A DNA stretch of 58,970 bases from an uncultured Agathobacter sp. GTDB taxonomy: Bacteria; Bacillota; Clostridia; Lachnospirales; Lachnospiraceae. The stretch lies in the NCBI GenBank assembly GCA_934365945.1, contig CAKRNE010000014.1, forward strand, positions 1-58,970, written 5' to 3'. Below the pieces are notes generated by a model, which made no database searches, was not told where the DNA came from, and saw only the letters and a list, made by a program, of their open reading frames with translations. Position numbers and translations under genes: made by a program. Position 1 is the stretch's first letter. Each line of letters starts with the position of its first letter. This document shows, piece by piece, positions 1-8,360 of the stretch.

Positions 1-74
1 GGCGAGGTGGCTCAACTGGCTAGAGCGTCCGGTTCATACCCGGGAGGTTGAGAGTTCGAGTCTCTCCCTCGCTA
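1..74 (+). tRNA. tRNA-Met (CAT), elongator type
   Basis: A full cloverleaf can be drawn. The acceptor arm GGCGAGG pairs with CCTCGCT (first pair G-U), the anticodon loop holds CAT, the T loop TTCGAGT is present and A74 is the discriminator. CCA is not encoded. The paired first position and the similarity to Firmicutes elongator tRNA-Met argue against an initiator tRNA. The element begins at the first base of the window, so its promoter lies outside. It is identical over all 74 bases to the copy at 197. Confidence 0.93.
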
Positions 75-97
75 CTTTACTTCGACAGAAGTGACAT

Positions 98-170
98 GGG
101 ATCTTAGCTCAGCTGGGAGAGCATCTGCCTTACAAGCAGAGGGTCACAGGTTCGAGCCCTGTAGGTCCCA
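98..170 (+). tRNA. tRNA-Val (TAC)
   Basis: The acceptor stem GGGATCT pairs with AGGTCCC, and A170 is the discriminator. The anticodon arm TCTGC/GCAGA closes a CTTACAA loop, giving anticodon TAC. The T arm contains GTTCGAG. It sits between two identical tRNA-Met genes, 23 bases after the first, and probably shares their transcript. Confidence 0.95.
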
Positions 171-196
171 TCCTTTTAAAGGTATCAATCAAATAT

Positions 197-270
197 GGCG
201 AGGTGGCTCAACTGGCTAGAGCGTCCGGTTCATACCCGGGAGGTTGAGAGTTCGAGTCTCTCCCTCGCTA
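197..270 (+). tRNA. tRNA-Met (CAT), second identical copy
   Basis: This repeats positions 1-74 exactly, with the same anticodon and discriminator and no encoded CCA. The identity implies recent duplication or gene conversion within the cluster. A terminator follows 7 bases later, so this is the last gene of the tRNA unit. Confidence 0.93.
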
Positions 271-277
271 CTTATTT

Positions 278-312
278 AAGACTTGCAGTTGTTGCAGGTC
301 TTTTTATTTTTT
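278..312 (+). terminator. Terminator of the tRNA cluster
   Basis: AAGACTTGCA pairs with TGCAGGTCTT (one G-U) around a GTTGT loop and is followed by a T-rich tail. Confidence 0.85.
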
Positions 313-346
313 ATAATGATTACAAGTACATGATATGCAGATAATA

Positions 347-355
347 TGATATAAT
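347..355 (+). promoter_or_regulatory. Extended -10 promoter before the nucleotidase/kinase fusion
   Basis: TGATATAAT (TG at 347-348, TATAAT at 350-355) forms an extended -10 element. No good -35 hexamer is visible. The repeated motif GCTATTCAGAACC begins at 368, close to the expected start of transcription. Confidence 0.5.
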
Positions 356-387
356 TATAAATATTTTGCTATTCAGAACCACTGAGA

Positions 388-438
388 ACAATAAAAGCTG
401 ATGCGTCATGCTTGCATGTAAACAGCAGATTTTATTGT
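388..438 (+). other. Leader hairpin upstream of the nucleotidase/kinase fusion
   Basis: ACAATAAAA-GCTG (388-400) pairs with CAGC-ATTTTATTGT (423-438) with a small bulge. A nested stem CATGC/GCATG lies at 407-418. It falls in the 5' leader of the gene at 475. No T-run follows, so it is not an ordinary terminator. Its function is unknown. Confidence 0.5.
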
Positions 439-474
439 TATGAATGCTTATGAAAGAAACAGAAAGGGATAAGC

Positions 475-1542
475 ATGATAAGACCTAAAATAGGACTTGA
501 CTGGGATGATGTGACAGCCCCATTCAACAGCATAGCCATAGATATGGCAAACAAAAAATATAATATCACCCCACCTCTTTCACTGGAGGATATCGATTCC
601 TGGGAGAACACCGGCAGAGCCTCTGTCATAAAGGAGTTTTACCGTGATAATACACTTTATGAGAGACAGAAGCCTACAGAAGAGACAAAGCGGATGATAA
701 GAAAGCTCATGGATATTGGGGAGGTCTATTTTATCACTGCGGTGGCACCGGGCTTTATGGGAGTGAGGGCGAGCCAGATAATGGAGGCATTTCCTGATTT
801 TCCGCCAGAAAATATCATACTTGGCAATGCAAAAAATCTCGTGCAGTTTGATATTATTTTAGATGATGCCATACACAATGTGCTTGAGACACCGGCCACA
901 TATCCTGTACTCATGCGAAAACCGTGGAATTCAAAAATGACAGGACTTTTATCTGTCAATAATATCACAGAGTTTGTATATCTCGTGGAGCAGATAATAA
1001 ATGCGTCATTATATAGAAATAAAAATATAAACAATCCGTCGGTTGTGGCGCTTGTCGGACCATCCGGCTCAGGAAAGACAGCACTCTCAGACAGCCTGTG
1101 CGCCATGGAACAGTTTGAGAATCCAAAAACCTACTGTACCAAGCCTGGAGATAAGCACAGATATCTGACGGAGGATGAATTTAACGCACAGGATTTTTTT
1201 GAAAAGACAAGATACGCAGGAATACAGTATGGCACCAAAATGGAGGATATAGAGGCAGTGCTTGCAAAAGGACACTTTGTCGTGATGCCGCTTGACATGT
1301 GCGGCGCCATTGCCATGAAGCGCCATTTCCCGACTGTTATAGTGTATGTGGCACGCGACAAGGAGCTTTTAATCAGGGATATCATAGAACAGGATTACCC
1401 GGTTGAAGAAAAGACACTGCGTATTCTGTCGATAGATGCAGAGAAACGCAATCGCCAGATATGTGACTATGCGGTAAATAACATGGATGTCGGTGCAGCT
1501 ACGAGAGAGCTTGCAGAGATTTTGAAGAATGCACAGCTATAA
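475..1542 (+). CDS. HAD 5'-nucleotidase / guanylate-kinase-like fusion protein
   Basis: The 355-residue protein reads as two nucleotide-handling domains. Residues 1-175 resemble the cytosolic 5'(3')-deoxyribonucleotidase branch of the HAD superfamily, with DWDDVT at 9-14 as motif I, ITAV near 87-90 and an ILDDA acidic motif near 127-131. Residues 190-350 are guanylate-kinase-like, with P-loop GPSGSGKT at 195-202 and a YGT motif in the nucleoside monophosphate binding region. The first domain should dephosphorylate a (deoxy)nucleotide and the second should bind or phosphorylate an NMP, but the substrates cannot be read from sequence. The ATG at 475 follows AAAGGGATAAGC. The gene stands alone between the tRNA cluster and metY. 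Each domain assignment is firm at superfamily level only. Confidence 0.75.
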   Translation: MIRPKIGLDWDDVTAPFNSIAIDMANKKYNITPPLSLEDIDSWENTGRASVIKEFYRDNTLYERQKPTEETKRMIRKLMDIGEVYFITAVAPGFMGVRASQIMEAFPDFPPENIILGNAKNLVQFDIILDDAIHNVLETPATYPVLMRKPWNSKMTGLLSVNNITEFVYLVEQIINASLYRNKNINNPSVVALVGPSGSGKTALSDSLCAMEQFENPKTYCTKPGDKHRYLTEDEFNAQDFFEKTRYAGIQYGTKMEDIEAVLAKGHFVVMPLDMCGAIAMKRHFPTVIVYVARDKELLIRDIIEQDYPVEEKTLRILSIDAEKRNRQICDYAVNNMDVGAATRELAEILKNAQL

Positions 1543-1575
1543 AATGTATTTATAGCAAGCTCTTAGTTATAAGTA

Positions 1576-1605
1576 TTAACACTTTTCCTAGAAAGATGGT
1601 ATGAT
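1576..1605 (+). promoter_or_regulatory. metY promoter
   Basis: TTAACA (1576-1581), 18 bases, then TATGAT (1600-1605). A small hairpin TTCAAGGGA/TCCCTGAA follows at 1614-1635 in the leader. No SAM-I riboswitch features are present. Confidence 0.6.
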
Positions 1606-1686
1606 ATGATTAGTTCAAGGGAACACATCCCTGAATGAAAATCAAAAATAATAACATTAACATATCATTACTAGGAGGATATCAAT

Positions 1687-2997
1687 ATGAGCAAGAAACA
1701 TTACGCAGACAGAAATTTAAAATTTGAGACATTACAGTTACATGTAGGACAGGAAACACCTGATCCGGTTACAGATGCAAGAGCAGTTCCAATCTACCTT
1801 ACTTCATCATATGTGTTCCATAACAGTGAGCATGCAGCAGACAGATTCGGACTCAGAGATGCAGGAAATATCTACGGCAGACTGACAAACCCGACAGAGG
1901 ATGTGTTCGAGAGAAGAATTGCAGCACTCGAGGGCGGCGTTGCAGCACTTGCTGTTGGTTCAGGAGCAGCGGCACTCACATATGCTTTTCAGGCAGTTGC
2001 ACACGCAGGTGACCATATCGTAGCCGCAAAGAATATCTACGGTGGTACATACAACCTCCTGGCACATACACTCCCTGATTACGGAATTGAGGCTACATTC
2101 GTAGATCCGTTCGATTATGAAGGAATCAAGGCTGCCATCAAAGAAAACACAAAAGCTATTGAAATTGAGACTCTTGGAAATCCAAACTCAGAGGTAGTGG
2201 ATATCGAGAAAATCGCAAATATCGCACATGAGGCAGGAATCCCACTCATCGTGGACAATACCTTTGCTACACCATACCTCGTTCGTCCGATTGAGTACGG
2301 TGCTGATATCGTGGTTCACTCAGCTACAAAGTTCATCGGTGGACACGGAACAACAATCGGTGGAGTTATCATCGACAGCGGTAAATTCGATTGGACACAG
2401 AATGATAAATGGCCTTGGCTTGTAGAGCCAAACGTATCATACCATGGAGTAAGCTTTGCAAAGGATTGCGCACCGGCAGCGTTTGCGACATATATCAGAG
2501 CGATTTTACTTCGTGATACAGGAGCAACAATTTCACCTGTTCATTCATTTATCTTCCTTCAGGGACTTGAGACACTTTCACTTCGCGTGGAGCGTCACGT
2601 GGAGAATGCACTCAAGGTGGTTCAGTACTTAAAGGACCAGCCACTTGTGGAGAAGGTAAACCATCCTTCTATCACAGAGGATAAAGAGCAGCAGGAGCTT
2701 TACAAGAAGTACTTCCCTAACGGAGGCGGCTCTATCTTTACATTTGAGATTAAGGGCGGAGCAAAGGAAGCACAGAAATTCATCGACAACCTTGAGCTTT
2801 TCTCATTGCTTGCAAATGTAGCTGATGTTAAGTCGCTTGCTATACATCCGGCTTCAACCACACATTCAGAGTGCAATGAAGCAGAGCTTTTAGACCAGGG
2901 CATCAAGCCAAACACAATCCGTCTTTCAATCGGAACAGAGAATGTGGACGATATAATCGAGGATCTTGATGAGGCATTCAAGGCACTTGCCGAGTAA
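1687..2997 (+). CDS. metY: O-acetylhomoserine sulfhydrylase
   Basis: This is a PLP enzyme of the Cys/Met metabolism family that makes homocysteine (or a thioether) from O-acetylhomoserine and sulfide, in the cytoplasm. At 436 residues it has the MetY length, longer than the roughly 380-residue MetB/MetC types. Visible landmarks are YGRLTNPT, the SGAAA substrate-phosphate segment, DNTFATPY and the Schiff-base lysine K215 in SATKFIGGHGT. The ATG follows a strong AGGAGG. It is a single-gene unit with its own promoter and terminator. Assignment as MetY over methionine gamma-lyase rests on overall similarity to the family. Confidence 0.93.
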   Translation: MSKKHYADRNLKFETLQLHVGQETPDPVTDARAVPIYLTSSYVFHNSEHAADRFGLRDAGNIYGRLTNPTEDVFERRIAALEGGVAALAVGSGAAALTYAFQAVAHAGDHIVAAKNIYGGTYNLLAHTLPDYGIEATFVDPFDYEGIKAAIKENTKAIEIETLGNPNSEVVDIEKIANIAHEAGIPLIVDNTFATPYLVRPIEYGADIVVHSATKFIGGHGTTIGGVIIDSGKFDWTQNDKWPWLVEPNVSYHGVSFAKDCAPAAFATYIRAILLRDTGATISPVHSFIFLQGLETLSLRVERHVENALKVVQYLKDQPLVEKVNHPSITEDKEQQELYKKYFPNGGGSIFTFEIKGGAKEAQKFIDNLELFSLLANVADVKSLAIHPASTTHSECNEAELLDQGIKPNTIRLSIGTENVDDIIEDLDEAFKALAE

Positions 2998-3047
2998 TAT
3001 ATTTTGCATGATAAATACTCCTTAAACCAATAAATTGTGATCATTAT

Positions 3048-3085
3048 AAAAAGGGACCGTGAAATTTTAATACGGTTCCTTTTTC
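3048..3085 (+). terminator. metY terminator
   Basis: AAAAAGGGACCGT pairs with ACGGTTCCTTTTT (one G-U) around a short AT loop, ending in a T-run. Confidence 0.88.
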
Positions 3086-3147
3086 TGTGCTATAAAAAGC
3101 GTGGATTGGATTTTTTCGCGAACATCTTGACAACCTTTTAACAATTA

Positions 3148-3176
3148 TTGATATTCGAGGAAAATAAGTATATTAT
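3148..3176 (+). promoter_or_regulatory. pta promoter
   Basis: TTGATA (3148-3153), 17 bases, then TATTAT (3171-3176). A further TTGACA at 3127 could serve an alternative start. Confidence 0.55.
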
Positions 3177-3243
3177 AGTCAGTGGTGTGAAACCAGATAC
3201 AGTTTTAAATAATAAATAAAATATACATAAAGGAGACATTATC

Positions 3244-4227
3244 ATGTTTGGATTTGGTCAGTTAATCGAAATATTAAAGAAAGACCCAAAGAAAATCGTA
3301 TTCACAGAGGGAGAGGATCCACGTATCCTCGAGGCAGCTTCACGTTTACTTGCAAGCAGCTTCTTACATCCTATCCTTGTAGGAGATCCTGAGAAGATTG
3401 CTGCAAGCGCTGAGAAGAGCGGTTTCAATATCCGTGGAGCAGAGATTATAGATCCTATGAACTTTGACCGTATGGATGAGATGGTTGAATTATTCTGCGA
3501 GCTTCGTAAGAGCAAGGGTGTTACACCTGAGCAGGCTAGGGGAATCCTTTCATCAGCTAACTACTTTGGAACAATGCTTGTAAAGATGGGCATTGCAGAC
3601 TCTCTTCTCGGAGGAGCTACATACTCAACAGCAGATACAGTTCGTCCTGCATTACAGCTTATCAAGACAAAGCCGGGCAACACAATCGTATCTTCATGCT
3701 TTATCCTTGTTCGTCCATCTGCAACAGGTGAGAATGAGGTGCTTGCAATGAGTGATTGTGCTATCAACATTCACCCAACTGAGGATGAGCTTGTTGAGAT
3801 CGCCGGAGAATCAGCAGAGTGTGCTAAGATCTTCGGTATCGATCCAAAGGTTGCATTCCTCAGCTACTCAACACTTGGCTCAGGAAAGGGCGAGGACGTT
3901 GACAAGATGAGAAACGCAGCTCACAAGGCAAAAGAGAAATATCCAAATCTTCCAATCGAGGGAGAAATCCAGTTTGACGCAGCTGTTGCACCGCGTGTAG
4001 CCCGCACAAAGTGCCCACAGTCTGAGGTTGCTGGTCATGCAAATACATTTATCTTCCCTGACATCAACGCAGGAAATATCGGATACAAGATTGCACAGAG
4101 ACTTGGTAACTTCGAAGCATACGGCCCAATCCTTCTTGGACTCAATGCTCCAATCAATGACCTTTCTCGTGGATGTAATGCCGGAGAGGTTTACTCAATG
4201 GCTATCATCACTGCAGCACTTGCATAA
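3244..4227 (+). CDS. pta: Phosphate acetyltransferase
   Basis: Pta converts acetyl-CoA and phosphate to acetyl phosphate and CoA in the cytoplasm. The protein is 327 residues, the short single-domain form without the regulatory DRTGG region of enterobacterial Pta. Family landmarks include the N-terminal FTEGEDPRI, GGATYSTADTVRPALQ, and the C-terminal NIGYKIAQRLG followed by GPILLGLNAPINDLSRGC. The ATG follows AAGGAGAC. It is monocistronic. Its partner ackA lies about 51 kb away in this window instead of next to it, so the two steps are transcribed separately. The codon choice suggests high expression. Confidence 0.95.
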   Translation: MFGFGQLIEILKKDPKKIVFTEGEDPRILEAASRLLASSFLHPILVGDPEKIAASAEKSGFNIRGAEIIDPMNFDRMDEMVELFCELRKSKGVTPEQARGILSSANYFGTMLVKMGIADSLLGGATYSTADTVRPALQLIKTKPGNTIVSSCFILVRPSATGENEVLAMSDCAINIHPTEDELVEIAGESAECAKIFGIDPKVAFLSYSTLGSGKGEDVDKMRNAAHKAKEKYPNLPIEGEIQFDAAVAPRVARTKCPQSEVAGHANTFIFPDINAGNIGYKIAQRLGNFEAYGPILLGLNAPINDLSRGCNAGEVYSMAIITAALA

Positions 4228-4256
4228 GACATTTAATGGACTATATCCATTTTAAT

Positions 4257-4290
4257 AAAGACCGCTCCGGCTTGTCCGGGGCGGTCTTTT
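4257..4290 (+). terminator. pta terminator
   Basis: AAAGACCGCTCCGG pairs with CCGGGGCGGTCTTT around CTTGT and runs into T residues. The stem is strong and GC-rich. Confidence 0.92.
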
Positions 4291-4318
4291 ATTGAAAAAA
4301 GTTACTGAAAATAATATC

Positions 4319-4347
4319 TTGGCGCAACAGAAGAAATAAGGTATACT
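4319..4347 (+). promoter_or_regulatory. ispF promoter
   Basis: TTGGCG (4319-4324), 17 bases, then TATACT (4342-4347), about 80 bases before the start codon. Confidence 0.55.
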
Positions 4348-4427
4348 ATACTTAAAAACCAAAATGCAGAGCAATGACAGTTGACAATAACATGAGGTAT
4401 TGTATCTGATAGAAAGAGAGACGATAT

Positions 4428-4961
4428 ATGAGAGTAGGAATGGGTTATGATGTGCACAAGCTTGTTGAGGGCAGAGATTTGATTTTGGGAGGAGTGAAGG
4501 TTCCACATACACTTGGGCTGTTAGGCCACTCGGATGCCGATGTACTGTTGCATGCGATAATGGATGCACTCTTAGGTGCAGCAGCACTTGGCGATATCGG
4601 AAAGCATTTTCCGGATACAGACCCGGCATATGAGGGTATTTCAAGTCTCAAGCTTTTGGAGCATGTGAGAGACCTCATTGCAAAAAAAGGCTATGTGATA
4701 GAAAATATAGATGCGACGGTAATCGCACAAAAGCCTAAGCTTCGTCCGTATATTGAGCAGATGGAGCAGAATGTGGCTGATACACTGGGGATTGCAAAGG
4801 AACAGGTCAATATAAAGGCAACAACCGAGGAGTGGCTTGGCTTTACCGGCCGTGAGGAGGGAATTGCATCACAGGCAATCTGCTCACTTACAGGTCTTTA
4901 TGAGGCAAGCGTGCAGGTCGGAGGCGGATGCAGCGGTTGCAGCGGCTGTCAGGCCGATTGA
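4428..4961 (+). CDS. ispF: 2-C-methyl-D-erythritol 2,4-cyclodiphosphate synthase
   Basis: IspF cyclises CDP-ME 2-phosphate with release of CMP in the non-mevalonate isoprenoid pathway, as a trimer with an active-site zinc. The N-terminal [11 protein letters not shown] supplies the metal ligands D8 and H10, and [19 protein letters not shown] supplies the third ligand histidine. The core ends near residue 158, the usual length. This protein has about 19 extra residues ending in [13 protein letters not shown], with three cysteines in two CxxC spacings that could bind metal or form disulfides. The ATG follows AGAGAG. cysS begins 70 bases downstream and may be cotranscribed. Confidence 0.94.
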   Translation: MRVGMGYDVHKLVEGRDLILGGVKVPHTLGLLGHSDADVLLHAIMDALLGAAALGDIGKHFPDTDPAYEGISSLKLLEHVRDLIAKKGYVIENIDATVIAQKPKLRPYIEQMEQNVADTLGIAKEQVNIKATTEEWLGFTGREEGIASQAICSLTGLYEASVQVGGGCSGCSGCQAD

Positions 4962-5031
4962 TTTGAATATATAGGAAAAACATGCTAAAATAAAAAGATA
5001 GTTATAAATCATCCAAAAGGAGATATAAATA

Positions 5032-6459
5032 ATGGAGAACAATTTCAAGTTTTACAATACACTCACAAGACAGATTGATACTGTTGTACCGCGCGTTGAC
5101 GGCAAAATCGGCATGTATACATGTGGACCTACAGTTTATCACTTTGCACATATCGGAAATATCCGCTCATACATCATGGAGGATGTGCTCGAGAAGGCAC
5201 TTCGCTATGTGGGCTATGATGTAAAGCGTGTCATGAATATCACGGACGTAGGACACCTCTCAAGCGACGGAGATACCGGAGAGGACAAGATGCTTAAGGG
5301 TGCAAAGCGTGAGCACAAGAGTGTCATGGAGGTAGCAAAGGAGTACACGGATGCCTTTTTCAAGGATTTCACGGCAGTTCACAACAGAATGCCTGATGTT
5401 GTAGAGCCTGCAACCAACTGTATTCCGGAGTTTATCAATATGGTGGAGGTGCTTATCGAGAAGGGCTATGCCTATTTTGCAGGAGGCAATGTATATTTCG
5501 ATACATCAAAGCTCGATGATTATTTTGTGTTCTCATCAGCGGTAGAGAAGGAACAGCTTCAGGTTGGAGTGCGCGATGACGTCGAGGAGGATGTAAACAA
5601 GAAGAATAAAAATGATTTCGTGCTCTGGTTTACACAGTCGAAGTTTGAGGACCAGGCGCTTAAATGGGACAGCCCATGGGGCGTTGGATATCCGGGCTGG
5701 CATATAGAGTGCTCATGCATCAGCATGAAGCATCTTGGAGAGTACGTGGATATCCATTGTGGCGGTGTGGACAATATTTTCCCACATCACACTAATGAGA
5801 TTGCACAGTCTGAGAGCTATCTGGGACACGACTGGTGCAAATACTGGTTCCATGTCAATCACTTAAATGACAGAGCCGGCAAGATGAGCAAGTCGAAGGG
5901 AGCAATACTTACAGTTTCAGTGCTTCAGGAGAAGGGCTACAATCCGCTTGCCTACAGATTCTTCTGCTTACAGTCGCACTACAGAAAGCCTCTTGAGTTT
6001 TCATTTGATGCGCTCGACAATGCAGTTGCGGCCTACAATAAGATTGCAAAACGTGTGGCAGAGCTTAAGGCTGAGGGTGATATTGATGAGACAGCATTTG
6101 CTGATTTTAAGAAGAAATTTACTGACGCAGTATCAAACGATCTGAATACATCAATGGCTATAACCATAGTGTATGATGTGCTTAAGGCTGATATCTCAGA
6201 CAGGACAAAGCTTGCGCTTATCGATGACTTTGAGCAGGTGCTTGATCTGGGACTTAGGGAGTCGGGAAAGGCCTTACTTGAAGCTTCATCATCTGTTGAC
6301 AGTGAGCTTGAGGCATTTATCAATGATAAAATTGCAGAGCGCGCAGCCGCTAAAAAGGCAAAGGACTTTGCGACAGCCGATGCCATAAGAGATGAGCTTC
6401 TGGCAAAGGGTGTTGCCATAAAGGATACCCGCGAGGGAGTAAAATGGGAGCTTGTATAG
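5032..6459 (+). CDS. cysS: Cysteinyl-tRNA synthetase
   Basis: A class I aminoacyl-tRNA synthetase that charges tRNA-Cys. The active-site zinc ligand C31 lies in CGPTVY, the HIGH signature appears as HIGN at 40-43, further zinc ligands lie in WHIECSCISM, and KMSKS is at 284-288. The length of 475 residues is normal. The ATG follows AAGGAGAT. Only 70 bases separate it from ispF, too little for a T-box leader. It begins the conserved Firmicutes run cysS-mrnC-rlmB-sigH. Confidence 0.96.
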   Translation: MENNFKFYNTLTRQIDTVVPRVDGKIGMYTCGPTVYHFAHIGNIRSYIMEDVLEKALRYVGYDVKRVMNITDVGHLSSDGDTGEDKMLKGAKREHKSVMEVAKEYTDAFFKDFTAVHNRMPDVVEPATNCIPEFINMVEVLIEKGYAYFAGGNVYFDTSKLDDYFVFSSAVEKEQLQVGVRDDVEEDVNKKNKNDFVLWFTQSKFEDQALKWDSPWGVGYPGWHIECSCISMKHLGEYVDIHCGGVDNIFPHHTNEIAQSESYLGHDWCKYWFHVNHLNDRAGKMSKSKGAILTVSVLQEKGYNPLAYRFFCLQSHYRKPLEFSFDALDNAVAAYNKIAKRVAELKAEGDIDETAFADFKKKFTDAVSNDLNTSMAITIVYDVLKADISDRTKLALIDDFEQVLDLGLRESGKALLEASSSVDSELEAFINDKIAERAAAKKAKDFATADAIRDELLAKGVAIKDTREGVKWELV

Positions 6460-6460
6460 T

Positions 6461-6889
6461 ATGAAGATAGACTCATATATTAAGGAACAGTTTGGAATAA
6501 AGGATGTTGATATAAGGACATACTCGCCGCTTACACTTGCATATATCGGTGATGGCATATTTGATATTGTCATCCGCTCGGTTGTGGTGGGAAAGGGCAA
6601 TACAAAGGCCAATCTGCTTCATAAGCACACAAGCAATATAGTAAAGGCACATACGCAGGCTCTTATGATAGAGGCACTTTTACCGCATCTGACGGAGGAA
6701 GAGAGCGACGTGTATCACAGGGGGCGAAATGCCAAGTCACCTTCCATGGCCAAAAACGCTACTATGGCGGATTACAGAAAGGCCACAGGGCTTGAGGCAG
6801 TCATGGGCTATCTTTATCTGAAGGATGATTTCGAGAGGGTTGTTTCGCTTACCAAGCTTGGAGTGGAGCTTTTAGGAATTGAAATATAG
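6461..6889 (+). CDS. mrnC: Mini-ribonuclease III
   Basis: A 142-residue RNase III catalytic domain without a dsRNA-binding domain. In Bacillus the orthologue matures 23S rRNA. The RNase III signature region is LTLAYIGDGIFD, and the second acidic cluster follows RKATGLEAVMGYLYL. An upstream in-frame TTG at 6452 would overlap the end of cysS, but ATG 6461 has GGGAG ten bases upstream and gives the family's usual N terminus, so it is preferred. It starts one base after the cysS stop, which indicates translational coupling. Confidence 0.92.
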   Translation: MKIDSYIKEQFGIKDVDIRTYSPLTLAYIGDGIFDIVIRSVVVGKGNTKANLLHKHTSNIVKAHTQALMIEALLPHLTEEESDVYHRGRNAKSPSMAKNATMADYRKATGLEAVMGYLYLKDDFERVVSLTKLGVELLGIEI

Positions 6890-6906
6890 CAAAATAAGAG
6901 GAAAAT

Positions 6907-7674
6907 ATGGATAATAACAATAAAGAAAAATTACATGAGAATTATATAGAGGGCAGAAATGCCGTGCTTGAGGCTTTCCGTTCGGGAAAGACAATAGATA
7001 AGCTTTTTGTGCTTGACGGCTGTCAGGACGGACCAATAAAGTCGATTACGAGAGAGGCCAGAAAGCATGATGCAATCATAAACTATGTTGCAAAGGAAAG
7101 ACTGGATCAGATGTCTGAGACAGGCAAGCATCAGGGCGTCATTGCGGTTTCGGCAGCATATGAGTATGCTGAGGTTTCTGACATACTGGAAAATGCCGAA
7201 AGAAAAGGTGAGCCACCTTTTATCATCATACTTGACGGTATAGAGGATCCTCACAATCTCGGAGCAATAATCCGTACCGCAAACCAGGCCGGTGCACACG
7301 GTATTATCATACCGAAAAGGCGTGCAGTGGGACTTACACCAACAGTGGCAAAGACATCTGCAGGTGCTATAAACTATACACCTGTTGCCAAGGTTACCAA
7401 TATCTCAAATACCATAAAGGAACTTAAGGAAAAGGGCATGTGGTTTGTATGTGCCGATATGGGAGGCACCACCATGTATGACTTAAACCTCACAGGTCCT
7501 ATAGGTCTTGTTATAGGCAATGAGGGCGACGGAGTCAGCAAGCTTGTGAAGGAAAACTGTGATATGACGGCGTCTATTCCTATGGTTGGCGATATCGATT
7601 CACTGAACGCATCGGTTGCGACAGGCGTGCTTGCATATGAGATAGTCAGACAGAGACTTAAGAGTGGAAAGTAG
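6907..7674 (+). CDS. rlmB: 23S rRNA (guanosine-2'-O)-methyltransferase RlmB-type (SpoU/TrmH family)
   Basis: A SPOUT-fold methyltransferase expected to methylate a guanosine ribose in 23S rRNA using SAM. Residues 12-90 form the substrate-binding domain (EGRNAVLEAF, HQGV). The catalytic knot carries the family motifs LDGIEDPHNLGAIIRTANQAG, GLVIGNEGDGVS and IPMVGDIDSLNASVATGVL. It lies 17 bases after mrnC, as in Bacillus. The exact target nucleotide is inferred from the family. The yacP gene that follows rlmB in Bacillus is absent here. Confidence 0.92.
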   Translation: MDNNNKEKLHENYIEGRNAVLEAFRSGKTIDKLFVLDGCQDGPIKSITREARKHDAIINYVAKERLDQMSETGKHQGVIAVSAAYEYAEVSDILENAERKGEPPFIIILDGIEDPHNLGAIIRTANQAGAHGIIIPKRRAVGLTPTVAKTSAGAINYTPVAKVTNISNTIKELKEKGMWFVCADMGGTTMYDLNLTGPIGLVIGNEGDGVSKLVKENCDMTASIPMVGDIDSLNASVATGVLAYEIVRQRLKSGK

Positions 7675-7742
7675 TTACATGTCGCAGGATGAGTGGCGTG
7701 TATTATGTATGAATTGTATATTTATAGAATAGGAAGCATATA

Positions 7743-8348
7743 GTGGAAGATTACAGCGGATATACGGATGAAGAGCTTATTATGCGGCTTCATAATGACA
7801 AAAATGCCAATGGTGACGATAATGAAATCATGGACTATATATTGGAAAAGTATAAGCCGCTTGTGCGCAAAAAGACGAATGCACTCTACCTGATAGGCGG
7901 TGAGAATGATGACCTCATTCAGGAGGGCATGATTGGCCTGTTTAAAGCGGTCAGAGACTATAAGAGCGACAAGGACGCTTCTTTCTACAGCTTTGCACAG
8001 CTATGCATCACCAGGCAGCTCTGCTCTGCCCTTGAGGCTTCAAATCGAAAGAAGCATATGCCACTTAATACTTACGTGTCCTTTTCACAGAGTGACAGCG
8101 ATGGTACAGAGCTTGAGGAAATGCTGCATGATGATATTGCAAGTCCGGAGCAGCTTCTCATAGAACAGGAAAAATTTGAGGAATTTAAGGAACAATTGTG
8201 GAATAAACTGAGTAATATGGAGAAAAAAGTGCTACAATTGTATCTGGAAGGAAATAACTATACAGCGATAGCGCATATGCTTGGCAAATCAGACAAATCA
8301 ATTGACAATGCACTATCCCGTATCAGACAAAAGCTAAAAAGAAAGTAG
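7743..8348 (+). CDS. sigH: RNA polymerase sigma-H factor
   Basis: A 201-residue sigma-70 family protein. Region 2 includes LIGGENDDLIQEGMIGLFKAVRDY and the DNA-melting segment FAQLCITRQLCSAL. Region 4 includes MEKKVLQLYLEGNNYTAIA followed by SDKSIDNALSRIRQKL. Both the sequence and the position after rlmB match Bacillus SigH (Spo0H), which directs early sporulation and post-exponential genes. Translation starts at GTG 7743, preceded by AGGAAG; no better in-frame start was seen. Whether this organism sporulates cannot be told from the window. Confidence 0.9.
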   Translation: MEDYSGYTDEELIMRLHNDKNANGDDNEIMDYILEKYKPLVRKKTNALYLIGGENDDLIQEGMIGLFKAVRDYKSDKDASFYSFAQLCITRQLCSALEASNRKKHMPLNTYVSFSQSDSDGTELEEMLHDDIASPEQLLIEQEKFEEFKEQLWNKLSNMEKKVLQLYLEGNNYTAIAHMLGKSDKSIDNALSRIRQKLKRK

Positions 8349-8360
8349 GTGAAGCTTGTT

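Noticed and set aside
1543..1686. SAM-I riboswitch before metY
   Set aside because: No kink-turn, core or terminator of the class is present; only a small hairpin is seen.
4962..5031. T-box leader before cysS, as in many Firmicutes
   Set aside because: Only 70 bases separate ispF and cysS and no specifier loop or antiterminator is visible.
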